A stretch of 64,000 bases of DNA from Streptomyces sp. ISL-100 (GCF_018614615.1 NZ_JAGGOK010000003.1:141607-205606), one strand, 5' to 3'; shown: positions 35,426 to 45,167, counted from the stretch's first letter. Notes: generated from the letters alone by a model not told the origin. Translations and numbers: made by a program.

Positions 35426-37363
35426 TCAGGCCTTCAGGCCCTTGAGTCCGGTGACCAGCTCTGCGTACAGCGCGTCGTCCGCGACCTCGCGCGGGGCGGG
35501 GCCCGCGTGGAAGAACGCGGCGTTGGGAACGTCGAGCTTCCGGAGGAAGTCGAAGCCCTTGGCGTCGTGCTCACCGAACGCGACGAACTGCCAGAACAGC
35601 GGCTTGTCGGCGGCGTCGGCCAGGGCCTGCTTGGCCGGGCCCTTGGCGTCCGGCGGGCCGTCCGTCTGGAATACGACCAGAGCGGGGCGGTCGCTGCCGG
35701 ACTTCTCGTGGTGCGCGACGACTTCTTCGACGGCGCGGTGGTAGCTCGTACGCCCCATGTGCCCGATGGCGGCGTGCGCCTTGTCCACGAGTCCCTCGTA
35801 GGCGTCGAGCCCGACGTCGACGGTGCCGTCGATGTCGGTCGAGAAGAACACGACGTGTACGCCGGCGTTCTCGTCGAGGTGGGCGGCGAGGGCGAGCGTC
35901 TGGTCGGCGAGGTGCTGGGCACTGCCGTCCTTGTAGAACCCGCGCATGGACCCCGACCGGTCAAGAACCAGGTAGACGTCCGCCCGCACCCCGGTCAGCT
36001 GCTCGGCGCCGAGTGCGGCGCCGGCGGCCTGGTAGTGCGAGACGAGCCCGGGCGCATGCGACTCGACATGCGCGAGGGGGAGCGCGGCCCCCCCGTTCCC
36101 ACCTGCGGAGACGGGCTCGGGCTGAGCTTCCACCGCTACCGGCTGGGGCGGGGTGTCAGCCTGCGGCTGGGCTTCCACCGCTACCGGCTCGGGCTCGGGC
36201 TCGGTGTCGGCTTCCGGCGTCTCCTCGCCCGCGGCGGCCGTGGCGGGTACGGGGGCGTCCGCCTCGCTGGCGGTGCTGGTGCTGGTGCTGGTGCCGGTGC
36301 CGGTGCTGGTGCCGGTGCCGGTGCCGGTGACCGGGGCGCGGGTGGCCTCGGGCTCGGCGTCGGCCGCGACCTCGGCCTTCGGCTCGGCGACCGGGTCGGC
36401 CTTGGCGGCGGGGATGGCCTCGGTGGTGGTGGCGTCGGCCGTGACCGGGGCGTGGGTGGCCTCGGGCTCGGCTTCGGCCGCGACCTCGGCCGTCGGCTGG
36501 GCCTCCGGCTCGGTGGCCGTCTCCGGCGCGGTGACGGTGGCGGCGGTGAGCTCGGGCTCAGGCTTGGCGGCCGGGCCGGCCTTGGCGGCCGGGGTGGCCT
36601 CGGTGGTGGTGGCCGTGACCGGGGCCTGCGTGGCCTCGGGCTCGGCTTCGGCCGCGACCTCGGCCGTCGGCTGGGCCTCCGGCTCGGTGGCCGCCTCCGG
36701 CGCGGTGACGGTGGCGGCGGTGAGCTCGGGCTCAGGCTTGGCGGCCGGCTCGGTCTCGGCGACCGGGTCGGCCTTGGCGGCCGGCGTGGCCTCCGTGGCG
36801 GATTCGGTCTCCCGGGTCGCGTCAGCCGTGGCTGCGGGCTCCGTGACCGGGTCGGCCTTGGCCTGAGGCTCGGTCGCGGCGGGGGCCGGGGCCGGGGCAG
36901 CCGCCGGCTTGGGCTGGGTGGACTCCGCGGTGGGCTGGGACGGGACCGGGGCCGAGGGCTTCGGGGTGGCCGGGTTGGCCGGGGTGGACTGGGCCGGGAC
37001 GTTCGGTCCGGGGGAGGGGGTCTTCGTACGCGACGAGGAAGCGGACGGGGACGGGGACGGCTTGTCGAAAGCCGCCGCGACCAGGTCCGATGCGATACCC
37101 GGCGTCGACTTCCTGGCCGGCTTCTCCGTCGCCGCCGTGTCGTCCTCGTTGGCCGGGGCCTGGGCCGGGGCCGGTACAGAGGCCACCGACTCCCTGGCCT
37201 CGGCGGACGCGGATTCCGGTTCCGGCGCGGTGGCCGGCTCCGGCTTACGTTCGGCCTGGGACGGAACAGAAGCTGCCGCCGAGGTCTCCCGTGCCGGCGG
37301 CTGCTCGTTGCTCTCCGCTCGATCGCGTCCGAACACCTTGCGCAGCAAGCTCCGAATGCCCAT
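35426..37363 (-). CDS. TerF-like von Willebrand A domain protein with long Pro/Ala/Glu/Thr-rich repeat region
   Basis: 645 residues from the ATG at 37363. A short basic N-terminus ([15 protein letters not shown]) is followed by about 400 residues of low-complexity Ala/Pro/Glu/Thr sequence with tandem repeats of about 58 residues. The C-terminal vWA domain (about 445-645) has the MIDAS motif DRSGSM and the later [11 protein letters not shown] segment, as in TerF/YegL-type proteins linked to tellurium resistance and stress. No signal peptide. Probably a metal-dependent scaffold on a flexible tether. Confidence 0.88.
   Translation of the reverse strand: MGIRSLLRKVFGRDRAESNEQPPARETSAAASVPSQAERKPEPATAPEPESASAEARESVASVPAPAQAPANEDDTAATEKPARKSTPGIASDLVAAAFDKPSPSPSASSSRTKTPSPGPNVPAQSTPANPATPKPSAPVPSQPTAESTQPKPAAAPAPAPAATEPQAKADPVTEPAATADATRETESATEATPAAKADPVAETEPAAKPEPELTAATVTAPEAATEPEAQPTAEVAAEAEPEATQAPVTATTTEATPAAKAGPAAKPEPELTAATVTAPETATEPEAQPTAEVAAEAEPEATHAPVTADATTTEAIPAAKADPVAEPKAEVAADAEPEATRAPVTGTGTGTSTGTGTSTSTSTASEADAPVPATAAAGEETPEADTEPEPEPVAVEAQPQADTPPQPVAVEAQPEPVSAGGNGGAALPLAHVESHAPGLVSHYQAAGAALGAEQLTGVRADVYLVLDRSGSMRGFYKDGSAQHLADQTLALAAHLDENAGVHVVFFSTDIDGTVDVGLDAYEGLVDKAHAAIGHMGRTSYHRAVEEVVAHHEKSGSDRPALVVFQTDGPPDAKGPAKQALADAADKPLFWQFVAFGEHDAKGFDFLRKLDVPNAAFFHAGPAPREVADDALYAELVTGLKGLKA
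36441..36785. repeat. Two tandem near-identical 174-bp coding repeats in the vWA gene
   Basis: Copies begin GTGACCGGGGC at 36441 and 36615; a shorter relative begins at 36327. The period of 174 bp equals 58 codons, encoding units with [14 protein letters not shown] and [19 protein letters not shown]. The frame is preserved on expansion or contraction. Confidence 0.85.
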
Positions 37364-37476
37364 GGGCGAGGCCTTTCGCATGAGTTGGGTGCGATGCACG
37401 CCCGCACCCGGCGGATGATCCCTGGCCAGGGCGGACACGTAAGGTTAGCGGCCCTTCCCGCTGATCTTCGGGAGGG

Positions 37477-37842
37477 TCAGCCGTGCCGTTCCACTTCCAG
37501 GCGCGCGCGGCTCGCGTCGGCGAATACCGATGCCAAACGCGCCCCCTCCGGCCGCCCCGGCGCGAACAGTCCGGCCGCGTCGGCCCGTACCACCAAAGTG
37601 CCATGCGCGTCGATCACTTCCGAGATGCCACGCGACTCGATGGCGTCCCACCACGCGTCCAGATTCCGGCCGAACCACTCCGGCAGCCCGCACGGCCCGG
37701 CCACCGCGTCCCAGAAGTCGTCGAGTGAGCCGAGCGGAATACCTCGCAGGTCCACGGTGAGGTCCGAGGCCGTGGCCGGCGTGAGGTCCGGCGTCAAGTC
37801 GTCCGTCGGGGCGTGCGGTTCTTCCGGGACGTCGTCGCGCAT
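37477..37842 (-). CDS. Barstar-family protein
   Basis: 121 residues. The core (about 28-121) matches barstar: TVDLRGIPLGSLDDFWDAVA, then LPEWFGRNLDAWWDAIES with the Asp/Trp pattern of the RNase-contacting helix, and a C-terminal beta strand. Barstars inhibit barnase-type RNases; no RNase gene is adjacent, so it may be an orphan immunity protein. The first about 25 residues are acidic and Pro/Thr-rich (PTDDLTPDLTPAT). Start ATG 37842. Confidence 0.87.
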   Translation of the reverse strand: MRDDVPEEPHAPTDDLTPDLTPATASDLTVDLRGIPLGSLDDFWDAVAGPCGLPEWFGRNLDAWWDAIESRGISEVIDAHGTLVVRADAAGLFAPGRPEGARLASVFADASRARLEVERHG

Positions 37843-37889
37843 GAGGCCAGAGCCTAGCCGTCAAGTCAACTTCCGCCCGGCCGTCGCGC

Positions 37890-37911
37890 ATTCACCTCAC
37901 GTTCACCCCAT
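37890..37911 (+). promoter_or_regulatory. PHO box: two 11-bp direct repeats ATTCACCTCAC-GTTCACCCCAT
   Basis: Units 37890-37900 and 37901-37911 both carry the TTCACC core at the 11-bp period typical of Streptomyces PhoP operators (GTTCACC-N4 direct repeats). It lies about 120 bp upstream of the PhoX-type phosphatase start, in the right orientation. PhoP activates such genes under phosphate limitation. Confidence 0.75.
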
Positions 37912-38029
37912 GGCCGCCGTAACGCGGGCGTACGCACCTAACGTCACGGCCGGAGACATTCCGACATGTTGTCGGCGCAGGGCGCGCCGAACCACAGCCC
38001 GTACAGCCACAGCCCATATGGAGGGGTCC

Positions 38030-40087
38030 GTGCGCAATCTGCTGCCGCTGCTCAACTCGCCGCACTCGGGTGGGCGCTCTGCGCTGACCTGTCGCTACCG
38101 CTGCGGAGACGCCTGCTTCCAGGACGTCCCGAACACCAGCGACAACGAGTATGCCGGTGATGTCATAGCCGGTGCTCTGTCGAGACGATCGATGATGCGC
38201 GCCGCCGCCGTGGTGACCGTCGCCGCCGCCGCCGGAACCTCGGCCCTAGCCGGCCCCGGCGCCCCGCAGGCCGTGGCCGCCGAGAGCACGCGCAAGCCTC
38301 AGGCAGGCAAGGCGGCGGACGGCGCCCGCGGACTCCGCTTCGCGGCCGTCGCGCCCAACACCACCGACGCCGTGACCGTCCCCGACGGTTACGCCCAGAA
38401 CGTCGTCATCCGCTGGGGCGAGCCCATCCTTCGAGGCGCTCCCGCCTTCGACGCGGACAAGCAGTCCGCCAAGGCGCAGGCCGGCCAGTTCGGCTACAAC
38501 AACGACTTCCTCTCCCTGCTCCCGCTGCCCGGTGAGCACGGCCGCCAGGTACTCGTCGCCAACCACGAGTACACGGACGAAATCCTGATGTTCAAGGGTT
38601 ACGACCCGGCCAACCCCACCCGCGAGCAGGTCGAGACCGCCTGGGCCGCGCACGGCCTGTCCATCGTCGTCGTCCAGGAGGAGCGCAAGTCAGGCAAGCT
38701 CACGCCGGTCACCCGCCACCACCTGAACCGCCGCCTCCACACGACCTCCGTCTTCCAGCTCACCGGCCCCGCCGCCGGCAGCGACCTCCTGAAGACGTCC
38801 GCCGACCCGACCGGCGCGTTGGTCCTCGGTACGCTCAACAACTGCGCCGGCGGCACCACCCCTTGGGGCACGACCCTCCACGGCGAGGAGAACTTCAACC
38901 AGTACTTCGCCAACGGCTCCAGCGCCACCGACAAGCGGTACGGCATCACCACCGGCGCCACCGAGCGCAAGTGGGAGCTCTTCGACAAGCGCTTCGACGC
39001 GAAGCAGGAGCCGAACGAGTCCCACCGTCAGGGCTGGGTCGTCGAGCTCGACCCGTACGACCCCGACTCGACGCCCCGCAAGCACACCGCGCTCGGCCGC
39101 TTCAAGCACGAGGCCGCGCAGCCCCGCCTGACGGCCGACGGCCGGCCCGTCGTCTACATGGGCGACGACGAGCGCTTCGACTACTTCTACAAGTTCGTCT
39201 CGTCGAAGCGGATGAAGAAGGGCACCTCGCGGGCCGCCCGCGAGCACAACCTCACCCTCCTCGACGAAGGCACGCTGTACGTCGCCAAGCTGACCGGCGA
39301 CAGCCCGGCCGCCGAGATCGACGGCACGGGCAAGCTCCCGAACGACGGCGAGTTCGACGGCAGCGGCGTCTGGATCCCGCTCGCCACCGGCACCACCTCG
39401 CACGTCCCCGGCATGACAGCCGAGGAGGTGTACGTCTTCACGCGCCTGGCCGGTGACAAGGTGGGCGCCACGAAGATGGACCGGCCCGAGGACGTCGAGC
39501 CGAGCCCGCGCACCGGGCGTGTGTACGTCGCGCTGACGAACAACACCGACCGGGGCAAGACCGGCAAGGCGGGCGCGGACGAGGCGAACCCGCGCAACCT
39601 CAACAAACACGGCCAGGTGCTGGAGCTCGCGGAGCACTGGGACGACCCGGCGTCGGACGGCTTCGCCTGGCGGCTCTTCCTGGTCGCGGGCGACCCGAAC
39701 GACTCGGCGACGTACTTCGCGGGCTTCCCGAAGGACAAGGTCAGCCCCATCTCCTGCCCGGACAACATCGCCTTCGACCCGCACGGCAACCTGTGGCTCT
39801 CCACGGACGGCAACCAGCTCGGCTCCCACGACGGCCTGTTCGGCGTGGCGACGCGCGGTGAGCGGCGCGGCGAGCTGAAGCAGTTCCTGACGGTCCCGAA
39901 GGGCGCGGAGACCTGCGGCCCGATCATCCAGGACCGCCGCGTGCTCGTCGCCGTCCAGCACCCGGGCGAGATCGACGGCGCGAGCGTCGAGAAACCGGCG
40001 TCGGTGTGGCCGGACGGCCCCGGCAAGCTTGTCCGCCCGTCGGTGGTTGCGGTCTACCGCAAGGACGGGCGCGCCATCGGCGTGTAG
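38030..40087 (+). CDS. Tat-secreted PhoX/DUF839-family phosphatase
   Basis: 685 residues from GTG at 38030, just after GGAGG; an upstream ATG at 38018 is also in frame. The N-terminal extension has three Cys in RYRCGDACF, then the Tat motif SRRSMM (51-56), a hydrophobic stretch and a cleavage region AVA near 79. The mature part is a PhoX-like propeller with GTLNNCAGGTTPWGT, GRFKHEAAQP and CPDNIAFDPHGNLW. PhoX enzymes are Ca/Fe-dependent phosphomonoesterases exported to take phosphate from organic esters. A PHO box lies upstream. Codon use is normal throughout. Confidence 0.92.
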   Translation: MRNLLPLLNSPHSGGRSALTCRYRCGDACFQDVPNTSDNEYAGDVIAGALSRRSMMRAAAVVTVAAAAGTSALAGPGAPQAVAAESTRKPQAGKAADGARGLRFAAVAPNTTDAVTVPDGYAQNVVIRWGEPILRGAPAFDADKQSAKAQAGQFGYNNDFLSLLPLPGEHGRQVLVANHEYTDEILMFKGYDPANPTREQVETAWAAHGLSIVVVQEERKSGKLTPVTRHHLNRRLHTTSVFQLTGPAAGSDLLKTSADPTGALVLGTLNNCAGGTTPWGTTLHGEENFNQYFANGSSATDKRYGITTGATERKWELFDKRFDAKQEPNESHRQGWVVELDPYDPDSTPRKHTALGRFKHEAAQPRLTADGRPVVYMGDDERFDYFYKFVSSKRMKKGTSRAAREHNLTLLDEGTLYVAKLTGDSPAAEIDGTGKLPNDGEFDGSGVWIPLATGTTSHVPGMTAEEVYVFTRLAGDKVGATKMDRPEDVEPSPRTGRVYVALTNNTDRGKTGKAGADEANPRNLNKHGQVLELAEHWDDPASDGFAWRLFLVAGDPNDSATYFAGFPKDKVSPISCPDNIAFDPHGNLWLSTDGNQLGSHDGLFGVATRGERRGELKQFLTVPKGAETCGPIIQDRRVLVAVQHPGEIDGASVEKPASVWPDGPGKLVRPSVVAVYRKDGRAIGV

Positions 40088-40124
40088 CCGGGCGGGCGGG
40101 GGCGGGCGGCGCAGCGGCACGCCC

Positions 40125-41117
40125 CTACCCCGCCTGCCCCCGCCACCTCACGTACTGCTCATACGCATCCCCCGTATACGACCACGGCACCCGCGCCGCC
40201 CGCCCGCCCAGCAGGGCAAAAGCCTCCCGGGCAACCTCGGGGAGACCCGCGTAACAGGCCGCATGCGCAAGGAAGTTGAGCTCGCCGACCTCCTCCGGCG
40301 CCACCGGACCCGGCGTCCGGCCGCCCAGCCACCGCTCCCGCGTCCGGCGTACCTCCGTCACCGCCAGCTCGTGGTGCCAGTGCTGGTCGAAGCCGCGCAC
40401 CGGCCGGCCCTTCGCCGCAGCCGCCACGTACCGGTACTCCTCCACCCGCGCGATCTGCACCAGCACCGGCAGCGGCGACCCCTCGGGCGCCGCGCCCGCC
40501 GCGTCGCGGGCGAAGTCGTACATGCGGCCGTGCGTGCCGTGCCAGCGTGCCGAGTGGTAGCGCAGTAGCTGCACATGCCCCTCGATGTTGTACGGGTCGC
40601 GGCGCCGCAGCTCCTCCCACCACTCGCGCAGCTCCGCCCGGCCGACCCCGTCGCCGTACAGCCGCGCCACTGTCAGCAGCGACACCCACGGCATCGGGTC
40701 GGCGGGCCGTGCGTCGGCCGCGCTCAGGCAGGTCATGACGGCGACGTCGATGCGCGTACGGTCGACCTCGGTGCCGCGCCCCGCCTCGATGGCCTGGTTG
40801 AAGACCCGTACGACCTCGGTCGCGGCCCGCAGCACCGCCGCGTCCGGGCTGTCCGGTTCGGCCGCCCGCCACGCTTCGACGACCGAGCTGCTCGCGGCCG
40901 CGTGCGAGAGCAGGCGCAGCCGGTGCGTGCGCAGGGGCCAGTTGTCGCCGGTCGCGCGCAGCAGATCGCGTACGCCCTGCCAGCGGCCGATCACGATGTC
41001 CTGGCGGGCAGCAGTCAGCGGCCGGTCCCCGAAGTCCGGGTCGAAGTCCGGGGCGGCGGGTCCGGAACGGGGACCGGAGCTGGAGTCGGAAGAGAAGCGG
41101 CGGCGGATTGCGGCCAT
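40125..41117 (-). CDS. Conserved hypothetical protein, helical (TPR-like)
   Basis: 330 residues. I do not recognise a named family with certainty; it resembles actinobacterial hypothetical proteins and DUF4034-like proteins. The body is built of helices with regular Trp/Leu/Arg spacing (MPWVSLLTVARLYGDG, ELREWWEELRRRDPYNIEGHVQLLRYH), suggesting tetratricopeptide-like repeats. No signal peptide or membrane helix; N-terminus is Ser/Pro-rich and basic. Lies 20 bp from the 3' side of the upstream permease gene on the same strand, so the two may be co-transcribed. Confidence 0.75.
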   Translation of the reverse strand: MAAIRRRFSSDSSSGPRSGPAAPDFDPDFGDRPLTAARQDIVIGRWQGVRDLLRATGDNWPLRTHRLRLLSHAAASSSVVEAWRAAEPDSPDAAVLRAATEVVRVFNQAIEAGRGTEVDRTRIDVAVMTCLSAADARPADPMPWVSLLTVARLYGDGVGRAELREWWEELRRRDPYNIEGHVQLLRYHSARWHGTHGRMYDFARDAAGAAPEGSPLPVLVQIARVEEYRYVAAAAKGRPVRGFDQHWHHELAVTEVRRTRERWLGGRTPGPVAPEEVGELNFLAHAACYAGLPEVAREAFALLGGRAARVPWSYTGDAYEQYVRWRGQAG

Positions 41118-41136
41118 CGGGGCTCGTACCTCCTGC

Positions 41137-42612
41137 TCAGAAGTCGGTGGGGAATCCGGCGTCGGCGTGTTCCCTGCGCTCCGAGCCGGAGTTGACGTGC
41201 GCCGCCTCGATCTCGATGGCGTGGGTGGCGTCGAGCTGCGCGGGGCTGTAGTACGCGCTGCCCTGCCGCCAGTACCAGAGCATCGGGACCACGCCGACGG
41301 CCAGGCCGCCGAGGCCGATCGCGATCGCCGCCGCGCTGAGCTCGGTGAGCGACGCCGCGAAGACGGCGAACATGAACAGCGCGCCGAGCAGCGGCCAGGC
41401 CCCGCCGAGGAGGAAGTCCTTCGGGGAGGCGAGCAGGGTCTTGCGGTAGGCGACGACGGCCGCGAGGCCCGCCAGGCCGTAGTAGAGGGTGGTCTGGAGC
41501 CCGATCGCGGCGAGCGAGTCGGACATGATCTCCTCGGTCGAGCCGAGCGCGTTCGAGGCGACGAAGAGGACGAGCGCGACCGTACCGACGACGGCGACCG
41601 CTACCCACGGGGTGTTCCAGCGGCGGTGTACGAGGCCGAGCGCGGCCGGCATCGTACGGTCGCGCCCCATCGCGAAGAGCGAGCGCGTGACCTGGATCAG
41701 CGTGGTTTCGAGGGTGGCGATGGTGGAGAGCACCACGGCCAGGACCATGAGCTTGCCGCCGATGCCCGGCCAGATCGCGTCGCCGAGGACCGCGAGCACG
41801 TTCGTGTCGTGTGCCGAGATCTGCTCAGTCGTCAGAATGATGTTGACGGCGATGGTGAAGACGACGAAGAGAAGGAAGACGACGCCCACCCCGACGAGCG
41901 AGGCGAGTCCGGCGGTGCGGCGGCTGTTGCGGGTCTCCTCACTGAGGTTGCTGGTGACGTCCCAGCCCCAGTAGTAGAAGGCGGCGATCAGGGTGCCTGC
42001 GGCGAAGCCGGTGAAGCCGTCGAAGTGACCGAAGCCGAGCCAGGACCACTCGAAGGCGGCAGCCGAACCCCGGTGGAAGAGGGCGCCGACCGCGAAGACG
42101 ACGAGGATCGCGAGCTCGACGCCGGAGACGAGGAGCTGGGCGCGGGCGGACAGACGGGCGCCGCCGAGTACGACGGCGAGCATCAGCAGGAACCAGCCGG
42201 CGCCGGCAGTGGTGGCGAGCGCGGTGTTGGACGCGAGGTCCGGGTCGAAGAGGGAAAGGGTCATCTGACCTGCGGGAAGCGATCCGGCGACCATGAAGAT
42301 CGTGGCGGCGACGACGAGCGCCCAGCCGCTGATGAAGCCGAGGAACGGGTGCAGGGTGCGGCCTACCCAGGAGTAGGTGGCTCCCGCGTTCACGTCGATG
42401 CGGCCGAGGCGGCCGAAGGCCAGGACGATGCCGAGCATCGGTATCGCGCAGTAGAGCAGCGCGGCCGGACTGGCGAGCCCGACGGCGCCGACGAGCACGG
42501 CTGTGGTGGCGGCGAGGGAATAGGCGGGGGCGCTGCCCGCGACGGCCATCACGATCGTTTCGAAGGTGCCGAGGGCGTTGGGCTGGAGCCCTCGGCCGGG
42601 GCTGCGGTTCAT
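41137..42612 (-). CDS. APC-family amino acid permease
   Basis: 491 residues from the ATG at 42612; 12 or so transmembrane helices. The first helix has GSAPAYSLAATTAVL, a typical APC unwound-helix start, and YSWVGRTLHPFLGF and NLSEETRNSRRTAG are family signatures. Imports amino acids or related amines by proton symport; substrate not assigned. An open frame extends much further upstream but is not supported. Followed 19 bp later by the hypothetical gene at 41117. Confidence 0.92.
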   Translation of the reverse strand: MNRSPGRGLQPNALGTFETIVMAVAGSAPAYSLAATTAVLVGAVGLASPAALLYCAIPMLGIVLAFGRLGRIDVNAGATYSWVGRTLHPFLGFISGWALVVAATIFMVAGSLPAGQMTLSLFDPDLASNTALATTAGAGWFLLMLAVVLGGARLSARAQLLVSGVELAILVVFAVGALFHRGSAAAFEWSWLGFGHFDGFTGFAAGTLIAAFYYWGWDVTSNLSEETRNSRRTAGLASLVGVGVVFLLFVVFTIAVNIILTTEQISAHDTNVLAVLGDAIWPGIGGKLMVLAVVLSTIATLETTLIQVTRSLFAMGRDRTMPAALGLVHRRWNTPWVAVAVVGTVALVLFVASNALGSTEEIMSDSLAAIGLQTTLYYGLAGLAAVVAYRKTLLASPKDFLLGGAWPLLGALFMFAVFAASLTELSAAAIAIGLGGLAVGVVPMLWYWRQGSAYYSPAQLDATHAIEIEAAHVNSGSERREHADAGFPTDF

Positions 42613-42822
42613 GCGGTTCTCAACTGTTCTCAACTGCTTCCGGAGGTGTGCCGGACACAATTGGAATCCTCTATTCCCCTTGTGTGGCACGACATGTGGC
42701 GACAAGTCAGAGATGTGGTCCCGGTGCGGAGGTGTCCCCTCCGGACGGGAGATCGTGCGCATAGTAGTGCGGTCGGCGGGGTACGGGAGCACGGAGCCGG
42801 CGGCGGCCGTACCCTCGGAGGC

Positions 42823-43224
42823 ATGGCTTCGGACGAGGTGACCAGCGGGGCGGGCGGGACGGTACGGATCGACGTCTGGATCTGGTCCGTACGGCTCACC
42901 AAGACCCGCGCCCAGGCCGCGGCGGCCTGCAAGGCGGGCCATGTCCGCGTCGGCGGCGAGCGGGTCAAGCCGGCGCACGCGCTGAAGCAGGGCGACGAGG
43001 TGCGGCTGTTCCATGCCGGGCGGGAGCGGATCGTGGTCGTCTCGCGGATCATCCGCAAGCGGGTGGGTCCTCCGGTGGCGGCCGAGTGCTACGTCGACAA
43101 CAGCCCGCCGCCCCCGCCGCGGGAGTTCGTCGCGCCGGTCGCGGTGCGGGAGCGGGGGGCGGGGCGTCCGACGAAGCGGGACCGGCGTGAGATGGAGCGG
43201 CTTCAGGGGCCGAAGCCGTCATGA
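42823..43224 (+). CDS. S4-domain RNA-binding protein (Hsp15/HslR-like)
   Basis: 133 residues from ATG 42823 with GGAG upstream. The S4 domain (about 14-75) reads RIDVWIWSVRLTKTRAQAAA and GHVRVGGERVKPAHALKQGD. Hsp15 relatives rescue stalled 50S subunits. The C-terminus is basic (RPTKRDRREMERLQ). The ATG of the next gene overlaps its stop. Confidence 0.9.
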   Translation: MASDEVTSGAGGTVRIDVWIWSVRLTKTRAQAAAACKAGHVRVGGERVKPAHALKQGDEVRLFHAGRERIVVVSRIIRKRVGPPVAAECYVDNSPPPPPREFVAPVAVRERGAGRPTKRDRREMERLQGPKPS

Positions 43225-43460
43225 GGGCGGGGTCGGGGTCGTCGGCTTCGCCGCGTCGTCCGTGCCCGTTCTGTGGGCGTGAGGTCGCCGTTGTAGCGGG
43301 CAGGTTCGTACGCCACGACCCGCGCACGCGGGTTGCTTCCGCCGGCGAGCTGACCCTGTGCGCCGGCTCGAAGCGCGGGGCGCCGCCCGTTGCGGCGGCG
43401 CAGCGGACTCTCGACGGCTACGAGGTGCCGCCGTCTCCCGGGCAGCTGCCGCTGTTTTAG
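43221..43460 (+). CDS. Small hypothetical protein with CPFC motif
   Basis: 79 residues starting at the ATG inside the stop of the S4 gene (ATGA overlap). The core is PCPFCGREVAVVAGRFVRHDP followed by ELTLCAGS: C-x2-C plus His and Cys, likely a zinc ribbon. It ends with GQLPLF. No family name known to me; translational coupling supports it. Confidence 0.72.
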   Translation: MRAGSGSSASPRRPCPFCGREVAVVAGRFVRHDPRTRVASAGELTLCAGSKRGAPPVAAAQRTLDGYEVPPSPGQLPLF

Positions 43461-43553
43461 GCGGGCGGTGGTGGTGCGGGTGCGGGACGCGGGTGCCTGC
43501 GGCGCTTTCCCCGACCCGCCCCTTCCCGAACTGGGGCTCCGCCCCAGACCCCG

Positions 43554-43567
43554 CTCCTCAAACGCCG
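43554..43567. repeat. Second copy of the dispersed intergenic element (TCCTCAAACGCCGG)
   Basis: Reverse complement of 16355-16368. It is flanked by the palindromes CTGGGGCTCCGCCCCAG at about 43530-43546 and CCGGGGTCTGGGGC at about 43602-43618, the arrangement seen in many Streptomyces spacers. Such hairpins may also act as a terminator for the small gene before it. Confidence 0.7.
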
Positions 43568-43626
43568 GAGGGGCTGAAGGGGTGCGGCAGCATTTTCAGC
43601 CCGTCCGGGGTCTGGGGCTTGCCACG

Positions 43627-44815
43627 TCACCCCGCCGGCGTCACCGGCGAAGCCACCGACCTGGCCGCCGCCACCTCCTGGCGGAGCGGGGCCAGGACTG
43701 ATTCGTCGTCGCGGGGGAGGTCCGTCCGTACCTCCACCAGCGTGTCGCTCGCCCGCAGCCCCTCCGCCAGTTCGCGCAGCTCCCGCGCGACCTCCGCCAC
43801 TTCCGCCTCGGCCGGCGGCTCCGCCCCGTGGTTGATCCGGACCCGGGCCGCCGTCGTCGCGTCCACGATCCGCTCGGTCGCGACGACCAGCGGCCACCAC
43901 GCCGCCGCCCGCGTCCCCATCGGCGGCGGCTCGGTCAGCGCGCGCTGGAATTCGGAGCGTACGACCGACAGGTCCCGGTAGAGGCGGCGGCGAAGCCGCT
44001 GCCGCTGCCGCTCGCCCTGCGGGTCCGGCGGACCGAACGCGCACTCCACGTACCCCGCCGCATCCCGCCACCGTGTCCGCGAGCCGCGCCCCCACCCGCG
44101 TCCTCCAGCTCTCCGGCCACAGCAGGTACCCGGCCAGCAGCGCGATCGCGCAGCCGATGAGGCTGTCGTACAGGCGGGGCAGGACCAGGCCGAAACCCTC
44201 CCGGTTGAGCAAGTCGGACAGCAGCAGGATGACCGGTGTGATGGCCGCCGCCCGGTACGTCTGGGCGACCGCGTCCCGCTCCGGCACCCCGCCGCGCAGC
44301 GGCCACGCGATCAGCGTCAGTACGAGGACGAACAGGCCGCCCAGGGCGAGCAGCACGGGCGCCGTCCACCAGGGGTCCGGCATCGGCAGTCCGGCTCCGA
44401 CGACGGCCTGGAGCAGGAGCAGCAGGCCGGACACGGAGGCGACCGCGCCGATCGACGAGATCATCCCGGACACGAGCGCGACGCAGGTCAGGACCCCTAC
44501 GGCGAGCCATCCATGCCCGTACACGAGCGTGCCGAGGGTGACGCCGACGGCGCCGAAGAACTGCGGCACGGCGATGTTGAGCAGGCGCATCCGGTAGGCG
44601 TCGGCGGTGTCGCCGATGACGCCGGACAAGGCGCCCATCGACACGAGAGCCCCGTACGTCGGCTCGTCGACGGCGAATCCGACGGCGAGCGGAGCGGCCA
44701 TCGCGATCCCGGCCCGGACGACGGCGGCCCACGGCACGGGCGCGGACTGCGGCCGCAGTCCCTGCGTCAGCCACTCGGGCGGCGTCAGCCTGCCCCCTGC
44801 TCTCTGCTCAGCCAT
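43627..44815 (-). pseudogene. FUSC-family membrane protein, broken by one frameshift
   Basis: Read from 44815, the first about 250 residues are a clean FUSC-type membrane domain (VVRAGIAMAAPLAVGFAV, then several helices and PRLYDSLIGCAIALLAGYLLWPESW). Then codon use degrades. The protein resumes in the next frame from about 44060 to 43627 (YVECAFGPPDPQGERQRQRLRRRLYRDL...). One extra G in the GGG at 44064-44066 (minus strand) accounts for this: removing it joins ADTVA to DAAGYVECAF. Intact length would be about 395 residues. Family members may export or bind aromatic compounds. Real mutation or sequencing error. Confidence 0.8.
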
Positions 44816-44888
44816 GCACCAAACAGACCGAAACCGAACTCCTTATGCAAGTCACCTACAGAACCGTCCACAGGCTGTGGATAACTTT

Positions 44889-45167
44889 TCAGCTCTTGTA
44901 GTTCTCGACCTCGGCCGCCGGCCGCACCCGCGCTTCGCCCGGGTCCTCGCCGAACTCCGACTTCGCGCGGCGCTGGCGGAGCAGGTCCCAGCACTGGTCC
45001 AGCTGAACCACCACGGCCTTCAGGCGGGCGCGCTCGGTGTCGTCGAGGCCCAGTTGGCGGGTGGAGCGTTCGCGCAGCTCGCGCTCCTCGGCGACCAGGC
45101 TGTTGATGTTGTCGAGAATCTTCTGGTTGGCGTCTTCTCGGTCTTCTCGGTCTTCCCTGTCGTCCAT
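44889..45167 (-). CDS. DUF2630-family protein
   Basis: 92 residues from the ATG at 45167; the frame is open to 45203 with a possible earlier Met at 45194, so the start is uncertain. The core ILDNINSLVAEERELRERS and the signature QLDQCWDLLRQRRAKSEFG followed by PGEARVRP match DUF2630. The N-terminus is a run of DRED units from a 9-bp repeat (about 45131-45156). Mostly helical and charged; function unknown. On the same strand as, and 12-49 bp downstream of, the broken EEP gene. Confidence 0.82.
   Translation of the reverse strand: MDDREDREDREDANQKILDNINSLVAEERELRERSTRQLGLDDTERARLKAVVVQLDQCWDLLRQRRAKSEFGEDPGEARVRPAAEVENYKS

Noticed and set aside
35507..38029. Plus-strand open frame upstream of the PhoX start, antisense to the vWA gene
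   Set aside because: It is a frame left open by the repeat region (Gly/Leu/Arg only); PhoX has its own ribosome binding site and conserved start at 38030.
40585..42822. Plus-strand frame running into the S4-domain gene
   Set aside because: It is antisense to the permease; only the last 133 codons carry a domain and a ribosome binding site.
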